From assembly GCF_033542235.1 (NCBI RefSeq), contig NZ_JAWRCU010000004.1, forward strand, positions 434,001-498,000: a DNA stretch of 64,000 nucleotides. Direction: 5' to 3'. How positions within the stretch are numbered: the stretch's first letter is position 1; each line of letters begins with the position of its first letter. The DNA is from JAWRCU01 sp033542235. Its GTDB lineage: Bacteria > Pseudomonadota > Alphaproteobacteria > Rhizobiales > Rhizobiaceae. A program made the position numbers and the translations under genes. This document shows, one piece after another, positions 57,289 to 64,000 of this stretch. The notes beneath the pieces were generated by a model, which was not told where the DNA came from, did no database searches, and saw only the letters and a list, made by a program, of their open reading frames with translations.

Positions 57289-59715
57289 ATGAACGTTTTT
57301 GACGCCACGTCCCGGCTCAAGCCCGGAAGCGAACCCGACGCCGTCGAGTTCGGAAGCGCGCGCGCCCGCGATGCCATGGTTCAGGGATTTCCGTTGAGCA
57401 CCAGGCTGACAATGGCGTCCGAAGACGCTGATCGCTTCATCGATCTCGAGCGATTGGCGACGATTGGATTGAGGCGCATGAGAGTGGTCGCGCTTTGTGG
57501 CGCGCTCGGAATCATGCTTGGAATTCTCTACCTGGTGATCACGCCGCCTGAATACACGGCGGCGACCAGCATCCTGCTCGATGACAACCTGACCAGATTC
57601 GCTGACGACAAGAGTTCGCTGCCTGCCCAGCAGCAGGCCGATATCGAGATCCTGAGCGAAGTCGAAATCCTGAAATCGGAAAGGCTGGCGCGCGCTGTCG
57701 TGGTCGCTGAGAACCTGCAGAACAACGACGCGTTCATGAACCCGCCGCAATCGCCTTTCGAGTGGCTCAAGTCACAGATCAAAAGCCTGACGAACATGTT
57801 CTCGTCGCCCGTGCCGCTGGCCCCTGGCGAATCGCCCGAAGATGCCGCGATCGGCAGGGCGGCCTATTTGCTGCAGAATGATCTGGACGCCCAACAGGTC
57901 GGGCGGAGCTTCGTGATCCAGTTCACCTACCAGAATCACGATCGCGATCTCGCCGGGAGGATCACGCGGGCCTATGCCAATGCCTATCTCAACGACAAGC
58001 TCAATGCCAATTTCGACGCCACGCAACGCGCGACTGTCTGGCTTCAGGAAAGGATTGCCGAGCTGCGTGACAGCTCGCAGGCGGCTGCTCTCGAAGTCGA
58101 GAAATTCCGTGCCGAGCATGGGCTGACCTCGGCGCGCGGCGAGCTGATCTCGGACCAGCAGCTTTCGGACCTGAACAACCAGCTGATCCTCTCCCAGGCC
58201 GATACTGCCAACGCCCTTGCTCGCTACAACCAGTTCAAGGCAATTATCGACAGCGGACCCGATAACGCGGTCAAGAATGCAACCATTCCCACCGAGAAGG
58301 GCGAGAGCGCCAGCAACACCGGGCTCATCAACGATCTGAAGGCGCGCTATCTCGACATCAGCAGGCGTGAAAGCGACATTGCGGCACGATTCGGCGAGGA
58401 TCACCCCCAGGCGGTCGCGCTCCGGCGCGAGCAGGCGGGGCTGACCCAGCAGATCTATCATGAGCTGCAGCAGCTGACCGAAAGCTTCCGCACCCAATAC
58501 GAGGTCGCCAAGACGCGCGAGGATTCGCTGCGCGCCAATGTCAGCCTGATGTCCGGCCAAAGCTCGCAGACGAGCCAGGATGTTGTGCGCATGCGCGAGC
58601 TGCAGCAGAAGGCCGACGCGCTCTCGGCACTCTATCAGTCGTTCCTGTCACGCCACGAGGAGGCATCTCAGCAGCGCTCGTTCCCGATCGCCAAGGCACG
58701 GGTGATCTCCGAGGCCGACGATCCGGTCTCGCCTTCGAGCCCCAAGAAGACTCTTGTGCTCGCGCTGTCGATGGTGCTCGGGCTCATGGCCGGAGCGGGG
58801 ATCGGCGCACTGCAGGAATTCCGGGAGCGCTTCTTCCGCACGGCCGAAGATGTCCGAGCCGCTCTCGACATCAACTTCCTCGGCTATCTGCCGATGATCG
58901 GCGCCCGATTTGCGGCGGCGCCCAAGCCTGCGAATGGCAAGGCCCAAGAAAAATCGCGGGAGCAGGCGAGCCCGGTTGCGCCGCGAATCTTGCGCGTCGC
59001 CGTCAACCAGCCGTCCTCATCCTTTGCGGAGACGCTGCGCAACACCAAGCTCGCCGTCGACGTCGTGCTTCAGGACAGGCCGTGCAAGGTGGTTGGCTTC
59101 GTGTCGATCTTGCCCACCGAGGGCAAGACGACGATCGCCGCCAATTTCGCCGGCCTGCTCGCCGCCAATGGCGCTCGAACGTTGTTGATCGATGGCGACC
59201 TTCGGAATCCCGGGCTCAGCCGTGCTCTGTCGCTCACGCCGGGCAAGGGCCTCGTCGAGGCAATCGTCGGGGAGCAGCGCTGGCAGAGCACGGTTCTGGT
59301 CGACCGTTCGACATCACTCGCGATCATCCCGGCTGCGGTCCGCGGACGGCTGTCGCATACCAGCGAGCTGATCTCGGGGCCCGGTATGCGCAATTTGGTC
59401 AATGAAGCCCGCAAAGCCTACGACTATATCGTCGTCGACCTGCCGCCGCTCGGGCCGGTCGTGGACGCCAAGGCGTTCGCACCTCTGGCTGACGGCCTTG
59501 TGCTGGTCACCGAATGGGGCGTGACGCCACGCGCGCTGGTGCGCACCACGCTCAACGCGGAACCGCAACTCGCGGCCAAGATGCTTGGCATCATCCTCAA
59601 CAAGACCGACATGAAGAAGCTGCCACGCTACGGCGGCTTCGGGAGCTCGGAGCAGTACTTCGAACACTATTCGGCGTACTATACGCCCAACGTCGATATG
59701 ACCGGGACGAGTTGA
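57289..59715 (+). CDS. exoP: EPS chain-length determinant and BY-kinase ExoP
   Basis: A protein of 808 residues that joins a Wzz domain and a bacterial tyrosine kinase. The first membrane helix is near residues 64-84 and the second near 485-507, framing a periplasmic coiled-coil domain. The cytoplasmic kinase has Walker A ILPTEGKTTIAANFA (about 607-620), Walker A' LLIDGDLRNPGLS and Walker B YIVVDLPPL. The C-terminus ends with a Tyr cluster (YGGFGSSEQYFEHYSAYY), the likely autophosphorylation tail. It controls polymer length and export together with ExoQ. It is the last exo gene and ends eight bases from a convergent gene. Confidence 0.88.
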   Translation: MNVFDATSRLKPGSEPDAVEFGSARARDAMVQGFPLSTRLTMASEDADRFIDLERLATIGLRRMRVVALCGALGIMLGILYLVITPPEYTAATSILLDDNLTRFADDKSSLPAQQQADIEILSEVEILKSERLARAVVVAENLQNNDAFMNPPQSPFEWLKSQIKSLTNMFSSPVPLAPGESPEDAAIGRAAYLLQNDLDAQQVGRSFVIQFTYQNHDRDLAGRITRAYANAYLNDKLNANFDATQRATVWLQERIAELRDSSQAAALEVEKFRAEHGLTSARGELISDQQLSDLNNQLILSQADTANALARYNQFKAIIDSGPDNAVKNATIPTEKGESASNTGLINDLKARYLDISRRESDIAARFGEDHPQAVALRREQAGLTQQIYHELQQLTESFRTQYEVAKTREDSLRANVSLMSGQSSQTSQDVVRMRELQQKADALSALYQSFLSRHEEASQQRSFPIAKARVISEADDPVSPSSPKKTLVLALSMVLGLMAGAGIGALQEFRERFFRTAEDVRAALDINFLGYLPMIGARFAAAPKPANGKAQEKSREQASPVAPRILRVAVNQPSSSFAETLRNTKLAVDVVLQDRPCKVVGFVSILPTEGKTTIAANFAGLLAANGARTLLIDGDLRNPGLSRALSLTPGKGLVEAIVGEQRWQSTVLVDRSTSLAIIPAAVRGRLSHTSELISGPGMRNLVNEARKAYDYIVVDLPPLGPVVDAKAFAPLADGLVLVTEWGVTPRALVRTTLNAEPQLAAKMLGIILNKTDMKKLPRYGGFGSSEQYFEHYSAYYTPNVDMTGTS

Positions 59716-59722
59716 GCGGCGG

Positions 59723-60499
59723 TCAGGTCGTGAGGTAACTCCCTTTGTTGCCCCAGATGCGGATGGCTGTCAGCCGTCCGCTGAAACAGGCGCCGGTATC
59801 GATGTTGATGCGCCTGCCTTCGAGCTTGGCCTCGCTGACGGGGGTGTGCCCATGCACGACGTATTTTTTCAGCAGGTGGGCGCGCTCGTAAAATTCGGAG
59901 CGGATGAAAACGAGGTCGTCGTCGGACTGTTGGTCGAGTGGAAGCTCGGGGCGGATGCCGGCATGCACGAAGACGAAGCGCTTTGCATCCACGAGGATCG
60001 GCAGCGAACGCAGAAAGGCGGCATGCGTGTTGGGGATCGCGCGCCTGATCATGTCGTCGACCTGCTTGGCCGAACCGTAGATCTGGGCCAGCCTCTCGCG
60101 GTCTATGCCGTAGGAGCGAAGTGTCGGTCCGGCCCCCATTTGCAGCCATTCGCCCAGGGTGGCTCGACCTTCCAGATAGTCGAGCATGAGCATGTCGTGA
60201 TTGCCGGTGAGGCAAATGCGCTCGAAACCGGCCGGCGGCGGAGCAATCAGATGATCGATGACCTGTGCGGACGCCGGGCCGCGGTCGACATAGTCGCCGA
60301 GCATGATGATCAGCTTGCGTCCCGGCAGGGAACGCCCGTCTGCTACGATGGCTTCTTCCAGCGCAAGCAACTGGTCGAGGCAACCATGCACGTCGCCGAC
60401 GGCATAGATGGCCATGCCTTCGGTATCAAGCCGCAGCCGTGCCCGCTTCTCCCTTCCCGGGCTTCTATTCAGGCCGAGAAGGCCGGCCAGTTTCCTCAT
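59723..60499 (-). CDS. Metallophosphoesterase (serine/threonine phosphatase-like)
   Basis: A calcineurin-like phosphoesterase of 258 residues. All metal-site motifs are visible: GDVHGCLDQL near residue 35, GDYVDRG, GNHDML and later FVFVHAGIRP and YVVHGHTPV. It resembles bacterial PP2A-like and Ap4A-hydrolase-like phosphatases. It converges on exoP with seven bases between the stops. A link to ExoP dephosphorylation is tempting, but the family acts on Ser/Thr phosphates or dinucleotides, so it is not supported by sequence. Confidence 0.85.
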   Translation of the reverse strand: MRKLAGLLGLNRSPGREKRARLRLDTEGMAIYAVGDVHGCLDQLLALEEAIVADGRSLPGRKLIIMLGDYVDRGPASAQVIDHLIAPPPAGFERICLTGNHDMLMLDYLEGRATLGEWLQMGAGPTLRSYGIDRERLAQIYGSAKQVDDMIRRAIPNTHAAFLRSLPILVDAKRFVFVHAGIRPELPLDQQSDDDLVFIRSEFYERAHLLKKYVVHGHTPVSEAKLEGRRINIDTGACFSGRLTAIRIWGNKGSYLTT

Positions 60500-60838
60500 C
60501 GAATCCCTTGCATAGACGGCTCAATTCGAGCGCGAGAGCGGGATGAATTCGAGACGAACGCATTCATCCGGGCCTAGCTCGTTGTTTTTGCAGCATGATC
60601 TTTACCGAAAAACCTGCAGCTTCGTGCTGCGCTGACCTTCGGTTCAGGATCATGCTCCCTTATCAGGCCGTTCCATGAAATAGCAAATCCGATCCGAGCC
60701 GACGTCATGGTTTTCCGGGGAGGGCGATGCGCGGAAACGGGATCGCCCGATGACCGCCTGGATCCGTCCGCTTCATTCTTGACAACGGGGGAGAAGACGG
60801 CTCGCCTGCTTCGACAGGTTCGCGATGGAGGAGACGCG
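60500..60838. other. Intergenic stretch with one inverted repeat
   Basis: These 339 bases separate two divergent genes. I see no coding frame of note. The region holds the inverted repeat at 60593-60655 and presumably the promoters of both flanking genes. Nothing else is recognisable. Confidence 0.5.
60593..60655. repeat. Inverted repeat GCATGATC-N4-ACCGAA
   Basis: GCATGATCTTTACCGAA at 60593 and the complement of GCATGATCCTGAACCGAA ending at 60655 are inverted arms around a GC-rich centre with an inner CAGC-TTCG-GCTG hairpin. Similar GCATGATCC...ACCGAAAACC units are, as far as I recall, frequent between genes in Rhizobiales genomes. Confidence 0.55.
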
Positions 60839-61480
60839 ATGCGCAAGGCTTTGATCGTATGGGGCGGATGGGAGGGGCATGAGCCCGAGCAGGGCGCAGC
60901 TGTCGTCCGCGGCATGCTGGAGGAGGATGGTTTCTCGGTTGCCGTGGAGAACACGACCAAGGTCTTCACGGACCCGTCGATCCGCGACTTAAGCCTGATC
61001 GTGCCGATCATCACCATGTCGAAGATCGAGAAGGCGGAAGCGGTGAACCTCGCCTCGGCGGTCGAGAGCGGCGTCGGGCTTGCCGGCTATCACGGCGGCA
61101 TGGGCGATTCCTTCCGCGAATCCGTGGACTATCACTTCGTGGTCGGCGGCCAGTGGGTTGCGCATCCCGGGGACATCATCGACTACCGGGTCGACATCAC
61201 GCGCCCGGACGACCCGGTGATGCAAGATATTTCCAGCTTCCCCTACCGTTCCGAGCAGTACTACATGCATGTCGACCCCGCGAACGAAGTTCTGGCGACG
61301 ACCACTTTCTCGGGCGACCATGCATGGTGGATCAACGGCGTCACCATGCCGGTGGTCTGGAAGCGCAAATACGGTCACGGCCGGGTGTTCTTTTCATCGC
61401 TCGGCCATCAGGCCAAAGAGTTCGACGTGCCGCAAATGCGCACCATCCTGCGGCGTGGCATGAATTGGGCGGCGCGCTGA
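60839..61480 (+). CDS. ThuA-like trehalose utilisation domain protein
   Basis: A protein of 213 residues of the ThuA-like family, which has a glutamine-amidotransferase-like fold. Family features are KALIVWGGWEGHEPEQ at the N-terminus, VGLAGYHGGMGDSFRES, YYMHVDP, VVWKRKYGHGRVFFSSLGH and RGMNWAA at the end. Known relatives take part in trehalose or other disaccharide catabolism or in sugar oxidation, though the reaction is poorly defined. The ATG at 60839 has GGAGGAG six bases before it. An in-frame start at 60707 is less likely. No trehalose transporter genes adjoin it. Confidence 0.83.
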   Translation: MRKALIVWGGWEGHEPEQGAAVVRGMLEEDGFSVAVENTTKVFTDPSIRDLSLIVPIITMSKIEKAEAVNLASAVESGVGLAGYHGGMGDSFRESVDYHFVVGGQWVAHPGDIIDYRVDITRPDDPVMQDISSFPYRSEQYYMHVDPANEVLATTTFSGDHAWWINGVTMPVVWKRKYGHGRVFFSSLGHQAKEFDVPQMRTILRRGMNWAAR

Positions 61481-61543
61481 GGGGCCGAACGAGGCGGCAC
61501 ATGGGGAGGGCAGCGCATGAGGCACCGCCCCCTCCAGAATTCC

Positions 61544-61981
61544 CTATGCCGCCGCCAGGGACGCGCGCGTCTTGGCAATCATCAGAGCCGCCCTCGCAGC
61601 CTCACGCCCTTTCTCGACGAAATGGGCGCGGTAGATCTGGGTGTGGTGCTCGGTCTCCCGATACTGATGGGGCGTGAGCGAAACCGAGAGAACCGGCACG
61701 CCAGTATCCATGCCGGCGCGCATCAATCCATCCACGACTGCCTGGGCGACGAACTCGTGGCGATAAATCCCTCCATCGACAACGAAGGCGGCAGCCACGA
61801 CGGCGGCATACCGTCCCGAAGCCGCAAGGTCACGCGAGAGCAGCGGCAGTTCGAACGCGCCCGGGACATCAAAGACGTCGACTTGTTCGGCAGGCACAAG
61901 CTCGCAAAACCCATCGAGCGCCCGGTCCACGATTTCATGGTGCCAGTTGGCTTTGATGAAGGCATAACGGGTGGGTGTCAT
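61544..61981 (-). CDS. ribH: 6,7-dimethyl-8-ribityllumazine synthase, type II
   Basis: A lumazine synthase of 145 residues. It joins the dihydroxybutanone phosphate and the ribityl-pyrimidine to make the riboflavin precursor. Key parts are FIKANWHHEIVD (Trp13 in the position typical of type II enzymes), DVPGAFELPLLSRDL and the active-site GGIYRHEF with His75. The sequence fits the decameric RibH2 of Brucella and rhizobia better than the RibH1 form. The gene stands alone, without ribBA, ribE or ribD, and follows an FMN riboswitch. AAAGGAG precedes the ATG. Confidence 0.88.
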   Translation of the reverse strand: MTPTRYAFIKANWHHEIVDRALDGFCELVPAEQVDVFDVPGAFELPLLSRDLAASGRYAAVVAAAFVVDGGIYRHEFVAQAVVDGLMRAGMDTGVPVLSVSLTPHQYRETEHHTQIYRAHFVEKGREAARAALMIAKTRASLAAA

Positions 61982-62062
61982 CGTGATCTCCTTTGTAGCG
62001 ACACATCACCCAAGGCGATCACGCGCGATCCTGCTTGTCCCTGAGGACACCAGAGATCGCCC

Positions 62063-62200
62063 GTTCTCTTTCATCCGGACTATTACCGTCGGCTCAGGCA
62101 TCTCACCTGATCTGCTCGACCCTTCCAATGGAAGGCGCTCGCGGGCTCGCAACGATGTCGCATACCGCCGGTGGGGACTTGCACCCCGCCCTGAGAACAC
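62063..62200 (-). ncRNA. FMN riboswitch (RFN element)
   Basis: Read on the minus strand, the RFN consensus blocks occur in order: CAGGGCGGGGTGCAAGTCCC, CACCGGCGGTAT, AGCCCGCGAGCG, a variable hairpin CCTTCCATTGGAAGG, CAGATCAGGTGAGATGCCTG and AGCCGACGGTAATAGTCCGG followed by ATGAAAGAGA. It ends 81 bases before the ribH start. The stretch between contains GATCGCGCGTGATC, which could form a hairpin close to the AAAGGAG site. Control of translation start is therefore more likely than termination, as no T-run is present. Confidence 0.93.
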
Positions 62201-62284
62201 CGCAAGCAATATGCGGAAGACGACCGGCTGGCAACATGCGAGAAGCGCCTCCGACCGTTTCTGCCGGGCTGTTCCCATCAGGCG

Positions 62285-63256
62285 TCAGGATACCGGACTG
62301 AACGTCTCGACGATCCCTTTCTCGATCAGCCAGGTGACCGACTCGTAGACGGCTTCGAGCGACGTGTAGCGCGGCTCATAGCCGAGGAGGCGCCGCGCCT
62401 TCTCGATGCTGCTGTTCGGGCTGCGGGAGATGTGCTCCCAGGTGGCCTGCGCCTCCTCCTCGGATTGCCTCGCCTTCCATTCCGGCCAGGGCAAGAACAC
62501 GAGCTTCGGCTCGCGGCCGAACCAGCCAGCAACCGCTTCGGCATAGCCGCGCAGGCTGATTGCGGCAGGCGACACGGTATGGAAGGCCTCGCCGACCGAC
62601 GCGCTCCAGTTGAAGATCGCCCTGATGAACATCTGCGCGACGTCGTCGGCATGGACATGGTGAACAGTCTCCATGCCGAAATTCGGCAGCGCTAGCTCCT
62701 CGCCCCTGGCGAGTATCGAAAAGACGTCCGGGTTGAAATGGCCGGCCGGATTGAGGGGCGCCCAGCCGGGCCCGACGATGTGGCCGGGATGCGCAATCGT
62801 TGCCGGGAAGCCGTTGCGGCGCGCCTCGTCGAGCAGAAAAGCCTCGATCGCGGCCTTCTGGGTTCCGTATTCGCCGAACGGCCGGCGCGGCTGGCTCTCG
62901 GAAGCAGGCACCTCGACGCTCGGGCCGTGCACCCAGATCGTGCCGCAAGACAGGAAGTGCTGCACCTGGCCACGGAGCGCTTCGACCAGGTGCTTCGCCG
63001 AATCGAGCCGGAAGCAGATCATGTCGATGACGATGTCGGGCTTGAGGTCGCATATATTGCGGCCGAACGTGCCTGCCTTCTCCTCGGCGTCACGGTCGAG
63101 CGTTGCGGTTCGCACTGCCTTCCAAGCGGCATGCGGCTGGTAAGGCTCGCGCGCACCGCGGCTGATATTGACGACTTCGAACCCGGCCTCCACCAATCGC
63201 GGCACCAGATAGGTACCGACATGGCCGCTGCCGCCGATGATCACGACGCGGGACAT
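62285..63256 (-). CDS. NAD-dependent epimerase/dehydratase family protein
   Basis: A Rossmann-fold protein of 323 residues. The nucleotide motif is VVIIGGSGHVGTYLVPRL at residues 4-21. The active-site Ser-Cys-Gly (LSCGTIWVHG) and Tyr-x3-Lys (YGTQKAAIE) positions are filled. The C-terminal substrate domain includes HVHADDVAQMF and LLGYEPRYTSLE. It probably acts on a sugar or sugar acid. It is 111 bases downstream of the enolase-superfamily gene on the same strand, so the two may form a unit for sugar-acid breakdown. The leader of this gene contains two direct GTTCCA(G/A)CT elements near 63311-63345 that could bind a regulator. Confidence 0.82.
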   Translation of the reverse strand: MSRVVIIGGSGHVGTYLVPRLVEAGFEVVNISRGAREPYQPHAAWKAVRTATLDRDAEEKAGTFGRNICDLKPDIVIDMICFRLDSAKHLVEALRGQVQHFLSCGTIWVHGPSVEVPASESQPRRPFGEYGTQKAAIEAFLLDEARRNGFPATIAHPGHIVGPGWAPLNPAGHFNPDVFSILARGEELALPNFGMETVHHVHADDVAQMFIRAIFNWSASVGEAFHTVSPAAISLRGYAEAVAGWFGREPKLVFLPWPEWKARQSEEEAQATWEHISRSPNSSIEKARRLLGYEPRYTSLEAVYESVTWLIEKGIVETFSPVS

Positions 63257-63367
63257 TCATTCCTCCGAAAAAGCCGCTCCGATCCGATTGAGCGGCCGGC
63301 GTCCAGTTGGAACATCAGTTCACGTTAGCTGGAACCATTGTAGCGATTTGCCATCCTTATCGCACGG

Positions 63368-64000
63368 CTATTGCTCGATCTCGCTCACCTGATAGGCTGA
63401 CTTCGCCAGCCATTCCGGGGCGATCTCGACGCCCCAGCCGGGCGCATCGGTGATGGTAACCTGGCCGCCTTCGACCTGGTAAGGCGATTTGACGAACAGC
63501 CCCTCCTGCCAGGGATAGTAGTCCAGCCCTTCGATCGAGAATTCCAGATATTTTCCGGCGCCCTCGATCGCGCGCATGAGGTGCATGGTGAAGAGTGTCA
63601 CCAGTCCGAGATTGGCGCTGTGCGGCGTGACGGGCAGACCGGCTTCCTTGGCCATCTGGCAGACGCGGAGCGTACGGCTGATGCCTCCGAGATAGAGAAT
63701 GTCAGGCTGGACAATGTCGACGGCGCGCATCTCGATCATGCGGCGCCAGGTCGGGATCTCGCAGTCCTGCTCGCCGCCGGTGACGGCGATGTCGAGCGCA
63801 TCCGCAACCTCCCTGGTCTGCTCGAGCTCCCAATAGAGGCAGGGCTCTTCATAGTGTTCCACGCCGTGGTCCTCCAGCATGCGTCCCACCTCGATCGCGC
63901 GGGGAGGGGAGAAGCCACTGTTGGCGTCGACCAGCAGGGCGGCGTCGGGACCGAGCGCGCGACGTATCATGGGCACGATCTCTTCGGTTCGGCCGGGCCA
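63368..64000 (-). CDS. Mandelate racemase/enolase superfamily protein (3' part)
   Basis: The last 210 codons of a gene that starts beyond the window. The barrel-domain metal ligands are visible: Asp in LLVDANSGF, Glu in HYEEPC and Glu in GGEQDCE, followed by VQPDILYLGGI. A TPHSANLG motif supplies a His as in mandelate racemase-type dehydratases. It should dehydrate a sugar acid (rhamnonate, gluconate and galactonate dehydratases are relatives); the substrate cannot be told without the N-terminal capping domain. The downstream epimerase gene on the same strand fits sugar-acid catabolism. Confidence 0.82.
   Translation of the reverse strand, partial: WPGRTEEIVPMIRRALGPDAALLVDANSGFSPPRAIEVGRMLEDHGVEHYEEPCLYWELEQTREVADALDIAVTGGEQDCEIPTWRRMIEMRAVDIVQPDILYLGGISRTLRVCQMAKEAGLPVTPHSANLGLVTLFTMHLMRAIEGAGKYLEFSIEGLDYYPWQEGLFVKSPYQVEGGQVTITDAPGWGVEIAPEWLAKSAYQVSEIEQ

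Noticed and set aside
59723..60499. A role of the metallophosphoesterase as ExoP phosphatase
   Set aside because: The gene is only convergent with exoP and belongs to a family acting on Ser/Thr phosphates or dinucleotides, not phosphotyrosine.
1..64000. tRNA, rRNA and phage attachment sites
   Set aside because: No cloverleaf, rRNA-like stretch or integrase-tRNA arrangement was recognised on reading; a tRNAscan or covariance search would be needed to exclude them fully.

Overview
The window is GC-rich chromosomal DNA from an alphaproteobacterium of the Rhizobiales, most likely Mesorhizobium or a close relative. Three observations point there: an exo exopolysaccharide cluster in the Sinorhizobium gene order, a riboswitch-controlled type II lumazine synthase of the kind known from Brucella and rhizobia, and a high density of ABC-transporter catabolic operons. 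I see no tRNA, rRNA, CRISPR array, prophage or intact insertion sequence.

Layout. 1-3499 (+): tail of a sugar-nucleotide epimerase, a SIS-domain sugar-phosphate enzyme coupled to a PfkB kinase, and tandem AA_synth (DUF1185) paralogues. 3529-4522: a lower-GC methyltransferase gene and a gene-poor stretch with a short inverted repeat. 4523-13905 (-): one long apparent operon encoding a BMP-type nucleoside ABC transporter, two nucleoside hydrolases, an isochorismatase-fold amidase, a MarR regulator and an enamidase-like amidohydrolase. A third nucleoside hydrolase diverges from it at 14219, and the intergenic region holds two near-identical inverted operator-like sites. 15404-20988: an epimerase, an SDR, an FAD monooxygenase with a divergent AraC regulator, and a proline-rich DUF930 protein. 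21035-29394: a carbohydrate ABC transporter operon with two SDRs and a sugar isomerase-like protein, divergent from a ROK repressor. 29568-43964 (-): a 14-kb operon with an XRE-cupin regulator, a dipeptide-type ABC transporter, a GAF protein, hydantoinase A and B subunits, a hydantoin/Asp-Glu racemase-like protein, an M24 metallohydrolase and a second HyuB. 44104-59715: the exo cluster, exoZ-Q-F-Y on the minus strand and exoX-U-(orf)-K-L-A-M-O-N-P on the plus strand. 59723-64000: a metallophosphoesterase, a ThuA-like protein, FMN riboswitch plus ribH, an epimerase and a truncated enolase-superfamily gene.

How the genes work together. The three catabolic operons share one design: an importer, then hydrolases or dehydrogenases, with the regulator divergent or inside the operon. 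The nucleoside operon should import an N-riboside, release the base and open it; the enamidase similarity suggests a pyridine-like base, which is inference. The hyu operon should import and hydrolyse cyclic amides. The exo genes should build, export and trim an acetylated succinoglycan-like polymer, but exoW, exoV, exoT, exoH and exoI are not here.

Long palindromic intergenic elements (133-203 bp, six copies, four arm types) lie between genes, several of them inside operons. Strong stem-loops follow two of the solute-binding-protein genes. The best candidates for undescribed biology are the nucleoside-enamidase operon with its paired operators, and the hyu operon with its orphan second HyuB whose start codon appears to have become ATA.
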